Shown: one piece after another, positions 48,826 to 58,223 of the stretch
How positions within the stretch are numbered: position 1 is the first letter of the stretch
Layout of the letters: every line of letters begins with the position of its first letter
Source: Sphingobacterium sp. UBA7855
GTDB lineage: Bacteria > Bacteroidota > Bacteroidia > Sphingobacteriales > Sphingobacteriaceae
Length of the DNA stretch: 64,000 nt
NCBI GenBank assembly: GCA_002500745.1
Contig: DLST01000001.1
Coordinates: 124,001-188,000 of the forward strand
Reading direction: 5' to 3'
Made by a program: the position numbers and the translations under genes
The notes under the pieces: model-generated
Seen by the model: the letters and a program-made list of their open reading frames with translations, nothing else
Databases searched by the model: none
Told to the model about the DNA's origin: nothing

Positions 48826-48919
48826 GCATTTCTATCACTTGCATCATAGACTACAATTATCTTTATGCGGGCTAAAGGCATAGTCTTTGCGGATAGATTG
48901 ATTTAAACTCACAAATTAT

Positions 48920-49303
48920 ATGAAAAAGATCGTATTTCTTTCCCTGTTGCTATGCGCAGCTTTATTTTCGAAAGCAGACCAACTGCAGGCCCTTACACAG
49001 AAGCAGGCCGAAGCAGCTGTTGTTTACCTAAAGAAAGAGCCTATTATTATTTTGTGGTGCAGCTGCTGCGACAACCAAATTCCTCAAAAAATATCGGTAA
49101 ATGAAGTTTATTATAAGAAAGATTCCGATGGAAAATATTATTCTGTTATCGTAAAAGGCCGAGATGAAAGCGGGATGGAAGTAGAAGAAGATGTGGATTT
49201 GGCTTATGTATTTGTAAAAAAAGGTAAAAAAGCGAAAAGTTTAGGGAAGGTTTTAAAATTTGAATGCGATCCTTGTACAAAACCATTCGATTGGTCTGCT
49301 TAA
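48920..49303 (+). CDS. Secreted Cys-rich hypothetical protein
   Basis: 127 residues with signal peptide (MKKIVFLSLLLCAALFSKA). Four Cys in the mature part: WCSCCDNQIP near residue 50 and ECDPCTKPFDW at the end; the CxC and CxxC pattern suggests disulfides or metal binding. A Lys-rich middle. No family is recognised. The bidirectional terminator follows it. Confidence 0.7.
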   Translation: MKKIVFLSLLLCAALFSKADQLQALTQKQAEAAVVYLKKEPIIILWCSCCDNQIPQKISVNEVYYKKDSDGKYYSVIVKGRDESGMEVEEDVDLAYVFVKKGKKAKSLGKVLKFECDPCTKPFDWSA

Positions 49304-49327
49304 TTGATGGAGCAAAGAGGACATTCT

Positions 49328-49364
49328 AAAAAAAATCCCGAAAGTAACGTTCGGGATTTTTTTT
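49328..49364. terminator. Bidirectional rho-independent terminator
   Basis: AATCCCGAA / TTCGGGATT stem with T tract on the right and A tract on the left. It ends the + strand Cys-rich gene and the reverse-strand tRNA-Leu. Confidence 0.9.
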
Positions 49365-49365
49365 G

Positions 49366-49447
49366 TGCGGAAGAAGGGACTCGAACCCCCACGCCTCGCG
49401 GCGCCAGATCCTAAGTCTGGTGCGGCTACCAATTACGCCACTTCCGC
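49366..49447 (-). tRNA. tRNA-Leu (anticodon UAG)
   Basis: The acceptor stem GCGGAAG/CTTCCGC pairs fully. The anticodon stem-loop is CCAGA-CTTAGGA-TCTGG with anticodon TAG (CTA at 49411-49413 on the + strand). A long class II variable arm and a GGTTCGAGTCC T-arm follow. The CCA end is not encoded. A good promoter lies at 49467-49497. Confidence 0.95.
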
Positions 49448-49832
49448 ATTAGGATTTCTTATAGGACAAATATAGAAACGAAAGTATGATATTGCAAGTA
49501 TGGAAGATATATTCTGTGCTTTAAATACGGATCATCCTGTTTATGAACACAATATTTTTCACCACAATGCTTATATTTTTTTTATCCTCTAGTTTTTAAG
49601 TAACCTTTTCAAGCCATTTCTCTATTAAAATACTGCTGCTCGATGAAAATTTTATAGGATAAGAAACGTTTAAAAAATTGTGGTCATCATAAAGCCATTC
49701 ATGTAACCATAGTCTTCTAAGTAGCATGATACGTATTTTTACTCGTTTTTCAGGAACTTTAACTTATTTTATTTTAGCTCTTTCTTTATGTAATTTTTAA
49801 TGATCATCTTTAGTCTGTTATAAGCATAAAAT
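49448..49832. other. Intergenic region between tRNA-Leu and the sigma gene
   Basis: Apart from the tRNA promoter, nothing recognisable was found. It is AT-rich and has no coding stretch. Confidence 0.5.
49467..49497 (-). promoter_or_regulatory. Promoter of tRNA-Leu
   Basis: On the reverse strand TTG (49495-49497), a 20-base spacer and TATATTTG (49467-49474), an exact TAnnTTTG. The predicted start is near 49460, about 13 bases before the mature tRNA. Confidence 0.7.
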
Positions 49833-50399
49833 TTGAGTCCATTACACAATCTTTCTGAAGAGACATTAATTCTTTTATTAAAAAAGAAGAATCAACAGGC
49901 TTTTAGTTATCTTTATGATCACTATGCCGATGCACTCTTTGGGGTGGTTTGCCGTATCGTTATTTCAAATGAGCATGCAGAAGAAGTAATACAAGACGTC
50001 TTCGTCAAAATTTGGCGGTATATCGATGTCTTTGATGAGTCGAAAGGCCGTCTTTATACCTGGATGATTAACATCGCCCGTAACACAGCACTCGATCATC
50101 GAAAATCAAAAGCAATTGTTAACGAGCAGAAAAACCAACCGCTTTCAAATATCGTAAATAGGGAAGAAGAACAGGATCAAAGTCAGGGTGGATTACATAT
50201 AAAGTCAGATTTTATTGGTTTCAGCACTATTTTAGATAAATTAAAGCCTGAATGGCGTATCTTGATTGAAATGGCTTACTATGAAGGTTATACACAACAA
50301 GAGATAGCCGAACAACTTGATGTTCCGCTTGGGACGGTAAAAACCCGTACCAGGGCAGCATTTATACAGTTACAACAACTATTAAAAGAGTACCGTTAA
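49833..50399 (+). CDS. ECF-type RNA polymerase sigma factor
   Basis: 188 residues, starting at a TTG (no ATG in frame before the core). Region 2 is seen as YDHYADALFGVVCRIVISNE and VIQDVFVKIWRYIDVFDESK, then LYTWMINIARNTALDHRK. Region 4 carries the helix-turn-helix: YYEGYTQQEIAEQLDVPLGT then VKTRTRAAF. It resembles SigK-type ECF factors. The next gene, two bases later and also TTG-started, encodes its likely anti-sigma factor. Confidence 0.92.
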   Translation: MSPLHNLSEETLILLLKKKNQQAFSYLYDHYADALFGVVCRIVISNEHAEEVIQDVFVKIWRYIDVFDESKGRLYTWMINIARNTALDHRKSKAIVNEQKNQPLSNIVNREEEQDQSQGGLHIKSDFIGFSTILDKLKPEWRILIEMAYYEGYTQQEIAEQLDVPLGTVKTRTRAAFIQLQQLLKEYR

Positions 50400-50401
50400 T
50401 T

Positions 50402-51238
50402 TTGGATATTAAAGCATACATATCATCGGGGATTATTGAATCGTACGTTTTGGGGCTCGCATCCGAAGAGGAAGTGAGTATCTTAAACTGTATTCGAAAA
50501 AATAATATCGAAGTGGAACAGGCCATCGCGGAAGCAGAGATAGCACTCGAAGAGCTGGCCGATAACCAATCGATTGAAATGCCTATGCAGTTGAAACAAA
50601 ATATTTGGAATAAGCTCGTTGCGGAGAATCTGATACCAAGCGAAGGTGGGGAAGTTAGCGAAATACAATCGGATTCTTCGGCCGACCCTCATGAAGTGGT
50701 TGTTATGAATTCAAATAGGAAAGCATTTGTTAAACGATCTTACGCGTGGGCCATTGCAGCGAGCCTATTGGCGGCTGTTAGTATCGGTACAAATATATAC
50801 TTATATCAACGTGAACAAGAGTCAGTCAATAAATTGAATCAGACAGCGATCTTATTTGATGCCCAACAGGAAAAGCTCGCGATATTGCAGGATAAATGGA
50901 CACTTGTTGAAAATCCTACGATTAAGACAATCCCTCTTAAGGGAGTAGAGAATAAACTGGATTATCGCGCCTTGGTATTTTGGGATCAGTCATCAAAGAC
51001 AGTCTATCTGAGCATTGAACATCTGCCCCCGGCACCCAAAGGAAAGCAATATCAATTGTGGGCAATGGTTGATGGTAAACCCGTTAGTGCAGGAGTTTTC
51101 CCACTCGACGTAAAGACAGATATCGCAAGTAGGATGCTGGACATTGCTAAAGCGCAGGCGTTTGCTATTACACTCGAGGATGAAGGTGGAAAAGATGTGC
51201 CCACACTCAGTGCATTATATGTGATGGGTAGTATATAA
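50402..51238 (+). CDS. Anti-sigma factor (RskA-like)
   Basis: 278 residues from TTG 50402. An N-terminal sigma-binding helical domain (ESYVLGLASEEEVSILNCI) is followed by one membrane helix (about 115-135, YAWAIAASLLAAVSIGTNIY) and a periplasmic RskA/anti-sigma-K C-terminal domain (LPPAPKGKQYQLWAMVDGKP, ALYVMGSI). It holds the cognate sigma factor until released. Same operon as the sigma gene. Confidence 0.88.
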   Translation: MDIKAYISSGIIESYVLGLASEEEVSILNCIRKNNIEVEQAIAEAEIALEELADNQSIEMPMQLKQNIWNKLVAENLIPSEGGEVSEIQSDSSADPHEVVVMNSNRKAFVKRSYAWAIAASLLAAVSIGTNIYLYQREQESVNKLNQTAILFDAQQEKLAILQDKWTLVENPTIKTIPLKGVENKLDYRALVFWDQSSKTVYLSIEHLPPAPKGKQYQLWAMVDGKPVSAGVFPLDVKTDIASRMLDIAKAQAFAITLEDEGGKDVPTLSALYVMGSI

Positions 51239-51630
51239 GAATAATCCTGCGCAATAACTTATTGCCATACCACTATTAATGCTTCCCAAAATCTAAGCTT
51301 CTTTTGATTGAATGCCCACTTCTATGGGCACAGTATTATTAAATGTCAGTTGATAAATTTTGATAAATTCAATGCAGAAGTTAGTTTACATTTAGTATGC
51401 TAATAATTTTCGATGCTTAGTTTTTTAAAATAAAAACTTTTTTAAAGTAGAGATGTTCATCTTTATATTTACAATGCTATTCTCTCTGTTGGTCTGCCTT
51501 TTTGTATAGAGCAAAGTACACTAAATTTAAATCTATCTATGCGGGCGGAAAGGGGATAATTGAACCAAGCTATACCTTAGTACCTATAAATACGTAGAAG
51601 AAATAATTGATAACCAATACGGGTTTTTAA
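51239..51630. other. Intergenic region before the hybrid kinase gene
   Basis: No gene is seen. A small hairpin TGCCCA/TGGGCA at 51313-51330 has no T tract. Remaining sequence is AT-rich. Confidence 0.45.
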
Positions 51631-54444
51631 ATGAATGCTAAATTATCGCCAGCAAATGAATCAGATCGGATACGTGTTTTGCACGAATACGAAATTCTAA
51701 ATACAGCAAGAGAGGAAGAGTTTGACCGCATCACTAAAATTGCATCGCTTGTATGTGGTACGCCAATTTCTCTAATTTCATTTGTTGATAAAGATAAGCA
51801 ATGGTTTAAATCGCGCGTAGGGTTAGATACTGAAGAAACAAAAAGAGAAGTATCGTTTTGCCAGTACACACTTCACGAAGATCAGTTAATGGAAGTGGAA
51901 GATGCCGAAAAAGACGAGCGTTTCAAATCCAATGAATTGGTGACTTTAGCACCCCATATTCGTTTTTACGCAGGCTTGCCACTCATTGATCCCAATGGGT
52001 ATGCACTAGGTACACTGTGTGTTATCGATCGTGTTCCGAGGCAGCTCGATCAATATCAAAAGGAAATTTTAAGACTTCTGCGAGATGAAGTCGTCACACT
52101 GATCGTCAATAGAAAAGAAAAAGAGAAGTATAAAGAAAGTGAACAGAAGCTGAAAGCATTTTTCGAAAACTCTCAAGGACTGATGTGTACACACGATCTG
52201 AATGGTAATTTCATAACCGTGAATGATGCTGGGGCCAGAATTCTGGGTTATACAAAAGAGGAGATTCAGTCACGATCCCTTTTTGATATTGTTCCCCCCG
52301 AGGGACATCAAAATTTACAAGAATACCTACACGCAATTGTACAACGAGGAATTATCAAAGGGGAAATGCGTACCATCACACGTTCGGGCGAGATGCGTGT
52401 TTGGATGTTTAACAATATTCTACAAAACAGTACGAACAAAGTACCTTATGTGATTGGAAATGCCGTGGATATTACTGAGCAGCATTTTCTGGAAAAGAAA
52501 CTTAAACATGCGCAGGCAACTTTAATGCGAACGGGTAGGGTGGCTAGGATTGGTGGTTGGGAATATACACCTACTGATGGGAAGATTGTATGGTCGGAAA
52601 TTACCAGAGAAATTCATGAAGTACCTGATGCATATGAACCAAACTTAACAACTGCACTGAACTTTTATAAAGAAGGGGAATCTAGAAATAAAATAAGCCT
52701 TGCAATTGAACATGCACTCAAGACAGGAGAGCCTTGGGATTTGGAACTCGAAATTGTCACATTCACGGGGCACATCCTTTGGATACGCGCGTTGGGAAAT
52801 GCCGATTTTGAGAATGGACATTGCGTTCGTTTATACGGTACTTTTCAGGATATTGACAAACGTAAACGCATCGAAGCCGAGTCCTCGCATTCCAAAAAAA
52901 TGCTTACAGAAGTGTTGGATGCAACCTCCGCGGTCGCAATTATTGCAACCGATAAAAATGGTGTAATTACATTATTTAATACAGGAGCCGAAAATCTTTT
53001 GGAATACAGCAGTGAAGAAGTCATTGGAAGATTAGGTCTAGCACATTTTCATTTGAAAGAAGAACTCGTTTTGAGGGCTAAAGAAATGGAGGTTGAATTG
53101 GGGCGGCTACTGGATGAATATCGTATTTTTTCGGATATCGCTGACTTACACGGCGCAGAACAACGAGAGTGGACCTATTGTAGAAAAAATGGAAGTAGAT
53201 TACATGTTTCGTTAGCAGTTACTCATATACGCGATATAAATGAAGATGTCATTGGTTACCTTGCTATCGCAACAGATATCAGCAGAATCGTCTATCAGCG
53301 TGAGGAGCTTGAAAAGGCTAAAATAGTGGCGGAGCAGGCAAGTGTAGCAAAAACCCAATTTTTGACGAACATGAGCCATGAACTTCGTACGCCTCTAAAC
53401 GGAATTGTTGGCTTTACCGATTTATTGCTCGGAACCGCACTTGAGGATACTCAAAGGGAGTACCTCACTATCGTTGATCAATCTGCCAATTTATTGCTTG
53501 GAATTGTCACTGATATTCTAGACTTTTCTAAAATCGAAGCAGGTAAATTGGAACTGGATGTTGAACAGACCGATCTTTATGAATTGGTTATTCAATTGAC
53601 AAACTTTCTTAATATACAGCTCAAAGCCAAAAAACTGGAGTTTTATTTGAATATCGCTCCCAATGTACCAAAATACATCTGGGTTGATGCGCTGCGTATC
53701 AAGCAAGTATTAATGAATTTGCTGAGTAACGCGACTAAATTTACGGAGAAGGGCACCATTGAACTCAGCATTTCAGTCGAATCGGAAGGTCCTCATCAAG
53801 CTGTGTTGTGTTTTAGCGTAAAAGATACAGGTATAGGTATCAAACAAGAAAAATTAGAAAAGATATTTGAAGCTTTTTCACAAGAAGATAACTCGATGAC
53901 TAAACGGTATGGCGGGACTGGTTTGGGACTGACAATATCGAATAAATTGCTTCATATGATGGACAGTGAATTGAAAGTTGAAAGCATTTTTGACGCAGGA
54001 AGCCGCTTCTTTTTCCATCTTCAGGTTGCTGCTATTTGGGAAACAGATGATTTGGAAGGATTGGGCAAAATAAAGGACGTGCTCATTGTTGCTGAAGAAG
54101 AGTCTGAACGAAATCTTTTGGCTCGAATGCTGTCTTTAAAAAATATTAATGTAACCCAAGCAAAAACTGGATTTGAAGTAGTACAAATGTTGAAAGGGGG
54201 ACGCCGTTTTGATTCGATTTTGATTGATAACCAATTGCCTATTATGAGTGGTATTGAAACCATACAGCATATTCGCGAAAAACAATACGATAGCAATTTT
54301 GAGCAGCATATTATTCCTATTTTTAGTGCTGACCGGCACAATATAGCTCAGCTTTGTCAGCCTCTTGCCATAACTTGTTGGTTAGTCAAACCTGTGACGC
54401 AGCAAGCCCTTTATGCAGCGTTAGTAAAAAAGTATATTGCCTAG
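51631..54444 (+). CDS. GAF/PAS hybrid sensor histidine kinase
   Basis: 937 residues without a membrane segment. GAF (about 20-165), three PAS regions (about 170-560, e.g. CTHDLNGNFITVNDAGARIL), HisKA with His583 in MSHELRTPLNG, HATPase (LMNLLSNATKFT, DTGIGI, GGTGLGLTISN) and a receiver (about 820-935, Asp866 in ILIDNQLP, with Lys in LVKPV). The receiver acidic pair is Glu-Glu rather than Asp-Asp. A cytosolic signal (redox, light or a ligand in PAS) is likely but not identifiable. No separate output regulator lies next to it. Confidence 0.92.
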   Translation: MNAKLSPANESDRIRVLHEYEILNTAREEEFDRITKIASLVCGTPISLISFVDKDKQWFKSRVGLDTEETKREVSFCQYTLHEDQLMEVEDAEKDERFKSNELVTLAPHIRFYAGLPLIDPNGYALGTLCVIDRVPRQLDQYQKEILRLLRDEVVTLIVNRKEKEKYKESEQKLKAFFENSQGLMCTHDLNGNFITVNDAGARILGYTKEEIQSRSLFDIVPPEGHQNLQEYLHAIVQRGIIKGEMRTITRSGEMRVWMFNNILQNSTNKVPYVIGNAVDITEQHFLEKKLKHAQATLMRTGRVARIGGWEYTPTDGKIVWSEITREIHEVPDAYEPNLTTALNFYKEGESRNKISLAIEHALKTGEPWDLELEIVTFTGHILWIRALGNADFENGHCVRLYGTFQDIDKRKRIEAESSHSKKMLTEVLDATSAVAIIATDKNGVITLFNTGAENLLEYSSEEVIGRLGLAHFHLKEELVLRAKEMEVELGRLLDEYRIFSDIADLHGAEQREWTYCRKNGSRLHVSLAVTHIRDINEDVIGYLAIATDISRIVYQREELEKAKIVAEQASVAKTQFLTNMSHELRTPLNGIVGFTDLLLGTALEDTQREYLTIVDQSANLLLGIVTDILDFSKIEAGKLELDVEQTDLYELVIQLTNFLNIQLKAKKLEFYLNIAPNVPKYIWVDALRIKQVLMNLLSNATKFTEKGTIELSISVESEGPHQAVLCFSVKDTGIGIKQEKLEKIFEAFSQEDNSMTKRYGGTGLGLTISNKLLHMMDSELKVESIFDAGSRFFFHLQVAAIWETDDLEGLGKIKDVLIVAEEESERNLLARMLSLKNINVTQAKTGFEVVQMLKGGRRFDSILIDNQLPIMSGIETIQHIREKQYDSNFEQHIIPIFSADRHNIAQLCQPLAITCWLVKPVTQQALYAALVKKYIA

Positions 54445-54681
54445 TAATAACCGACTGTTTGTTTAGCACTATTGAATGTCTTTGCGTGTTGTATTATCCA
54501 ATAGCTGCTTTGGTACTCAAGCTAGTCATTAACCACAATGAAATATCAATACGAGCTATTGATTTTCAACGATATAATTTATAGTCTTCCATAAATCAAG
54601 AGGACAGCAATTATCGCAAGTTTCGGATTTTTTAAGGTTTTCTTTTAATATAGTTTTGTGGGAACTAATAACTATAACATT

Positions 54682-55416
54682 ATGCAAGTTTTTAAAGATA
54701 AAACCATCCTGGTTACAGGAGCCAATAGAGGAATAGGTAAATCACTGGTGAGCGCACTGCTTAATTTGGGAGCAATAAAGATATATGCCACCTGTAGAAA
54801 TTTGAAATCGATGCCATTATTCGATGATGAGCGAATAGTCCCCTTACAACTAGACATAACGGACGATGAACAGATAGCGGAGATTGCAAATACTGCTTTC
54901 GATACAGAAATTCTGATCAACAACGCGGGCACCTTAAATCCGGGAAACATGTTACAAGGAGAACTGTTGGGCATGGAGAACGATTTAGCCGTGAATTATT
55001 TTGGGACAATAAAAATGATGCGTGCATTTGCTCCAATTCTTGTTAAGAATAGACCTTCTATAATGATCAATATTGTTTCTATTGCGGCATATTCTCCGTT
55101 ACCCTCAATTGCTGGCTATGCGGCCTCAAAAGCAGCGCTTTATTCGGCTACACTATCCGTACGCATCGAATTGGCTAAAGATGGTGTAACCGTGTATGCC
55201 GTAAACCCTGGGGCTATTGACACGGATATGAACAAAGGAAGCGATTGGGAGATGCCAGATCCGGATACAACAGCGGTGAAAATATTGGACTATGTATCCG
55301 CCGGAAAACTAGACATCGTTCCGGATGATATGGGGCAAGGTATGTATGCTGCATGGAGGGAAGATCCTGAGAAATTGTCAAAAATGTTTTCGGATCTTTA
55401 TTACATAGAAAAATAG
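54682..55416 (+). CDS. Short-chain dehydrogenase/reductase (SDR)
   Basis: 244 residues from ATG 54682; a GTG at 54658 lies inside a -7 element (TAGTTTTG at 54651-54658) and is rejected. Rossmann motif VTGANRGIGKSL, the NNAG motif LINNAGTL, catalytic Ser in NIVSIAAYS and the YxxxK motif in GYAASKAAL. NAD(P)H-dependent oxidoreductase; substrate unknown. Monocistronic. Confidence 0.9.
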   Translation: MQVFKDKTILVTGANRGIGKSLVSALLNLGAIKIYATCRNLKSMPLFDDERIVPLQLDITDDEQIAEIANTAFDTEILINNAGTLNPGNMLQGELLGMENDLAVNYFGTIKMMRAFAPILVKNRPSIMINIVSIAAYSPLPSIAGYAASKAALYSATLSVRIELAKDGVTVYAVNPGAIDTDMNKGSDWEMPDPDTTAVKILDYVSAGKLDIVPDDMGQGMYAAWREDPEKLSKMFSDLYYIEK

Positions 55417-55570
55417 TTTATAAATCTTTCGGTACCTATAAGCTTCTTTATAGGGCCGAATAGCTAGCAGGGTAGAATAATAAGCAATTCACAGCGCGTA
55501 TCAGCTACGATCGGCATAATCTCGTCGGCGACATAATCGCTGTGAATGCGGTTACCACCAAATGTGAATA

Positions 55571-56602
55571 TTATTCTTTTGATTGTAGGTAAGGGAGGCG
55601 GTATTGCTCATTAAATCTTTTTTTGTCATCCCGATAGCTGCTAACTGCTCCTAGTTTATGCATTATTTTAATATAACACCACGCAAGGTCTATTTGGTAG
55701 GGTTTGAAACCACTACGTGCACTCTTGGGGTATAAATGATGGTTATTGTGCCATTCACCTGCTACAATGCCAGGCCATAATTGATTTATGGATTTGTCCT
55801 TCTCATTAAAATCGACGCCTTCCCGTTGTTTGTCTTCGCCTTTTGCATGACCTTCATAGTTGAAGGTTCGGACCCCGACAGCCCAGAAGCCAGCCGCCCC
55901 AAAGAGTGTGCAAGCAAGGGCATGACCACCAATCAGATAAAATATGGCATACCAAAAGGCCCAATTAAGGATCCACGACCACACGGCGTGCGAGGGATTG
56001 ACATAAGATCCCCACTTTTTATATTGTGCATAGCTATTGGCTGTAACACCTGTGTGTCGCATAAGTAATTTGACCCGGTTATATGAATTTTCCGTCAGGT
56101 CCTTAGCAATAGGCTGATGATTTACATCGGCTAAGAAACAGTATAGAAAACCAGCTTGCGCATTGTAAGGATCACCGGGTTTATCCGATTTGGCATGATG
56201 CACATGATGCGAAATCACATATATTTCTTCGGGAATGACATTGATAGTCAGATTTTGTGTGACGAAGCGCCAGAAACCGTTACGGAATTTAAATGCACCA
56301 TGTGTGGCAAATCGATGATGCCATATCGTGCCATGGGTTCCCATAACAATCATACTATAGAGGAAGGCTGCCAATACTGTCCACCAACTGAAGTGGTACA
56401 CCAAAAAGAGGATAAAAAAGGGAATTAGGCAGGCTACCTTTAACCAGCTAAAAAAGGGTAGCCAATTTCGCTTATCCTTAAAAATATTGAGACGTTTGAA
56501 GAATTCTTTGAATATTTCTCTTTTGGTCGGCTTTACGAGGTTTCCATCGGTGTCTTTCCATCCGTAGGTAGGAACTTGCAGAACGTGGTCTAAAAAGGGC
56601 AT
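55571..56602 (-). CDS. Acyl-CoA fatty acid desaturase
   Basis: 343 residues. Three histidine boxes: HHRFATHG, HHVHHAKS and HNNHHLYP, with membrane helices in pairs (FFSWLKVACLIPFFILFLVY, YSMIVMGTH). The diiron enzyme introduces a cis double bond in a saturated acyl chain, supporting membrane fluidity. Divergent from the DUF202 gene, with an AT-rich control region between. Confidence 0.92.
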   Translation of the reverse strand: MPFLDHVLQVPTYGWKDTDGNLVKPTKREIFKEFFKRLNIFKDKRNWLPFFSWLKVACLIPFFILFLVYHFSWWTVLAAFLYSMIVMGTHGTIWHHRFATHGAFKFRNGFWRFVTQNLTINVIPEEIYVISHHVHHAKSDKPGDPYNAQAGFLYCFLADVNHQPIAKDLTENSYNRVKLLMRHTGVTANSYAQYKKWGSYVNPSHAVWSWILNWAFWYAIFYLIGGHALACTLFGAAGFWAVGVRTFNYEGHAKGEDKQREGVDFNEKDKSINQLWPGIVAGEWHNNHHLYPKSARSGFKPYQIDLAWCYIKIMHKLGAVSSYRDDKKRFNEQYRLPYLQSKE

Positions 56603-56975
56603 TTGTGGTTGATGTAAATTCTAATTTTTGTTAAAGTTACCATATTACAAGGTTAAAAAGTGTTAATCTTAAAAGTTTAACATATCCTTAAGATGTATTT
56701 TGGCGTAGTGCTTTATAATTGCATCGGCATTTTTGATTAGAGATCGGATAAATTGATGCGTCAACATATCCAATATAAACAGATGTTCTACTTTAGAAAC
56801 ATTGAAAGTGGTTGCTTTAAATTTTCGGTAAAATTGTCGCTTTTTGTTCGCAAATCGCTTACGTTTTAAGAAAGACTTTGGATAACAATTTTAAAGATCG
56901 AAACATTAAAATATGATGCAAACTTTTTAAAGATATGCAGCGTTTATAAGGGATAAAACCACAAAATTTATTTAA
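56603..56975. other. Divergent intergenic region (desaturase / DUF202)
   Basis: No gene is seen. The desaturase side holds a near-consensus -7 (TAACTTTA) and a repetitive TTAA-rich segment (GTTAAACTTTTAAGATTAA and TAACACTTTTTAACC on the reverse strand) that could be an operator. Confidence 0.4.
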
Positions 56976-57359
56976 ATGTCTAATAAAAATGTACCGCAGA
57001 AGGTGAATGACCATCTTGCTAATGAGCGGACTTTTCTCGCTTGGATACGAACCAGCTTAGGGATTATGGGCTTTGGATTTGTAGTCGTTAAATTTTCATT
57101 ATTTATTCGTCAGATAGAGCTCATTTTAAAGAAAGATGTCGTTGTTGGCTCCCAGCATGAATCCTCTGGCGTTGTCGGAGTTTCTATTGTGGTCATTGGT
57201 GCATTGACGGTTATCGTTGCTTTCTTAAAATATCGTAAAACAAATAAGCAAATCGAGGACGAGAACTTCGTTCACACTTCGAATAGTATCACGATTGTAG
57301 CCGTATTGATATTTGTTATCGGTCTTATTCTGAGTTGGTATCTTATTGACGGTCTTTAG
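56976..57359 (+). CDS. YidH/DUF202 membrane protein
   Basis: 127 residues. DUF202 signature NDHLANERTFLAWIRTSLGI at the N-terminus, then three membrane helices (about 25-42, 62-82, 100-123). Function unknown; common in bacteria. Monocistronic. Confidence 0.88.
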   Translation: MSNKNVPQKVNDHLANERTFLAWIRTSLGIMGFGFVVVKFSLFIRQIELILKKDVVVGSQHESSGVVGVSIVVIGALTVIVAFLKYRKTNKQIEDENFVHTSNSITIVAVLIFVIGLILSWYLIDGL

Positions 57360-57457
57360 GGCGCTGAAATTATTGTATTAAAACCGACTCCTATTTATAT
57401 CAATCGGTTTCCAAATAGGTCTTCCGCAGCGTCGTAAAAGCCCGATCGGTATCCAAA

Positions 57458-57820
57458 TCAAATTTTATTTGACTTGGAATAATCGGTTATTCCAAGTTTG
57501 TTTCCGAAAGGATCGTTAAATTCGACTGCTAGACCTGTCATGATATCAAATGGCTCGCTTAAAAATACGATCCCCTTTTGCTTTAAAGATTCATAGGTTG
57601 CCTTAACATCTGCAACGGTAAACCAAATACTTGGTTTTGCCTGTTGTGCCGAACTCAGTATGATCGCTGGTTCATTGTCGCCTACTTTAAACGCAGTCAT
57701 GCCTTTTGCTGGAAAGTCAAATTTAGTTTTGAGCCCAAGTTGGTCTCGATAAAATTTTTTGGCTTTATCCAGGTCATCGACCGGTATAAAGAAATTGTCG
57801 TAATCCAATAATAGGTTCAT
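57458..57820 (-). CDS. VOC-family (glyoxalase-like) protein
   Basis: 120 residues with the two beta-alpha-beta-beta-beta modules of VOC proteins (FFIPVDDLDKAKKFYRDQLG, IWFTVADVKATYESLKQKGI, EFNDPFGNKLGITD). Substrate unknown; resistance or small-molecule binding are common roles. It follows the solo ArsR-type domain with a 5-base gap, so the two are probably one operon. Confidence 0.88.
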   Translation of the reverse strand: MNLLLDYDNFFIPVDDLDKAKKFYRDQLGLKTKFDFPAKGMTAFKVGDNEPAIILSSAQQAKPSIWFTVADVKATYESLKQKGIVFLSEPFDIMTGLAVEFNDPFGNKLGITDYSKSNKI

Positions 57821-57825
57821 GGTAA

Positions 57826-58029
57826 TCAGGGTTTAATTTGTGATAAGTCTATTCCAAATGCTGTCAATTGCGATTCACCAAGTTCAGTGATATAGAAGTT
57901 TTTATCTGGGGGATCGTTTTTCGCCAACCAACCTTTTGTTATCAAAGTTTCAAGTAGGAGCTGGCCGAGTTTACCGCCGATATGTTCATAACATAATTTT
58001 GCGGGTTTCAATTTGTCGTTTTTGTTCAT
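57826..58029 (-). CDS. Solo C-terminal ArsR-type winged-helix domain
   Basis: 67 residues. KLCYEHIGGKLGQLLLETLI with KNFYITELGESQLTAFGIDL matches the second half of ArsR-family regulators (RxCYDHLAGKLGVAL...ALGID), but the N-terminal DNA-binding half is absent and no remnant of it lies upstream. It starts the operon with the VOC gene. It could be a truncated relic or a stand-alone domain that acts as a partner. Confidence 0.7.
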   Translation of the reverse strand: MNKNDKLKPAKLCYEHIGGKLGQLLLETLITKGWLAKNDPPDKNFYITELGESQLTAFGIDLSQIKP

Positions 58030-58223
58030 TTTTGTCTTTTTGTTATCGTTTACTTTTTGATTTATAATTCCTTAGCTGTAAAATTATGAAAATGCGAAGG
58101 ACTGAAAAATGATAGAGATCATTCATTTCAGTGGTTCTTTGACACGACGTAAAGCATATCTCTTTTGTTTTTGAAAAACAAAATGTGTCTAAACGTGGTA
58201 TCTAGAATGGAATTTTATTGTAT

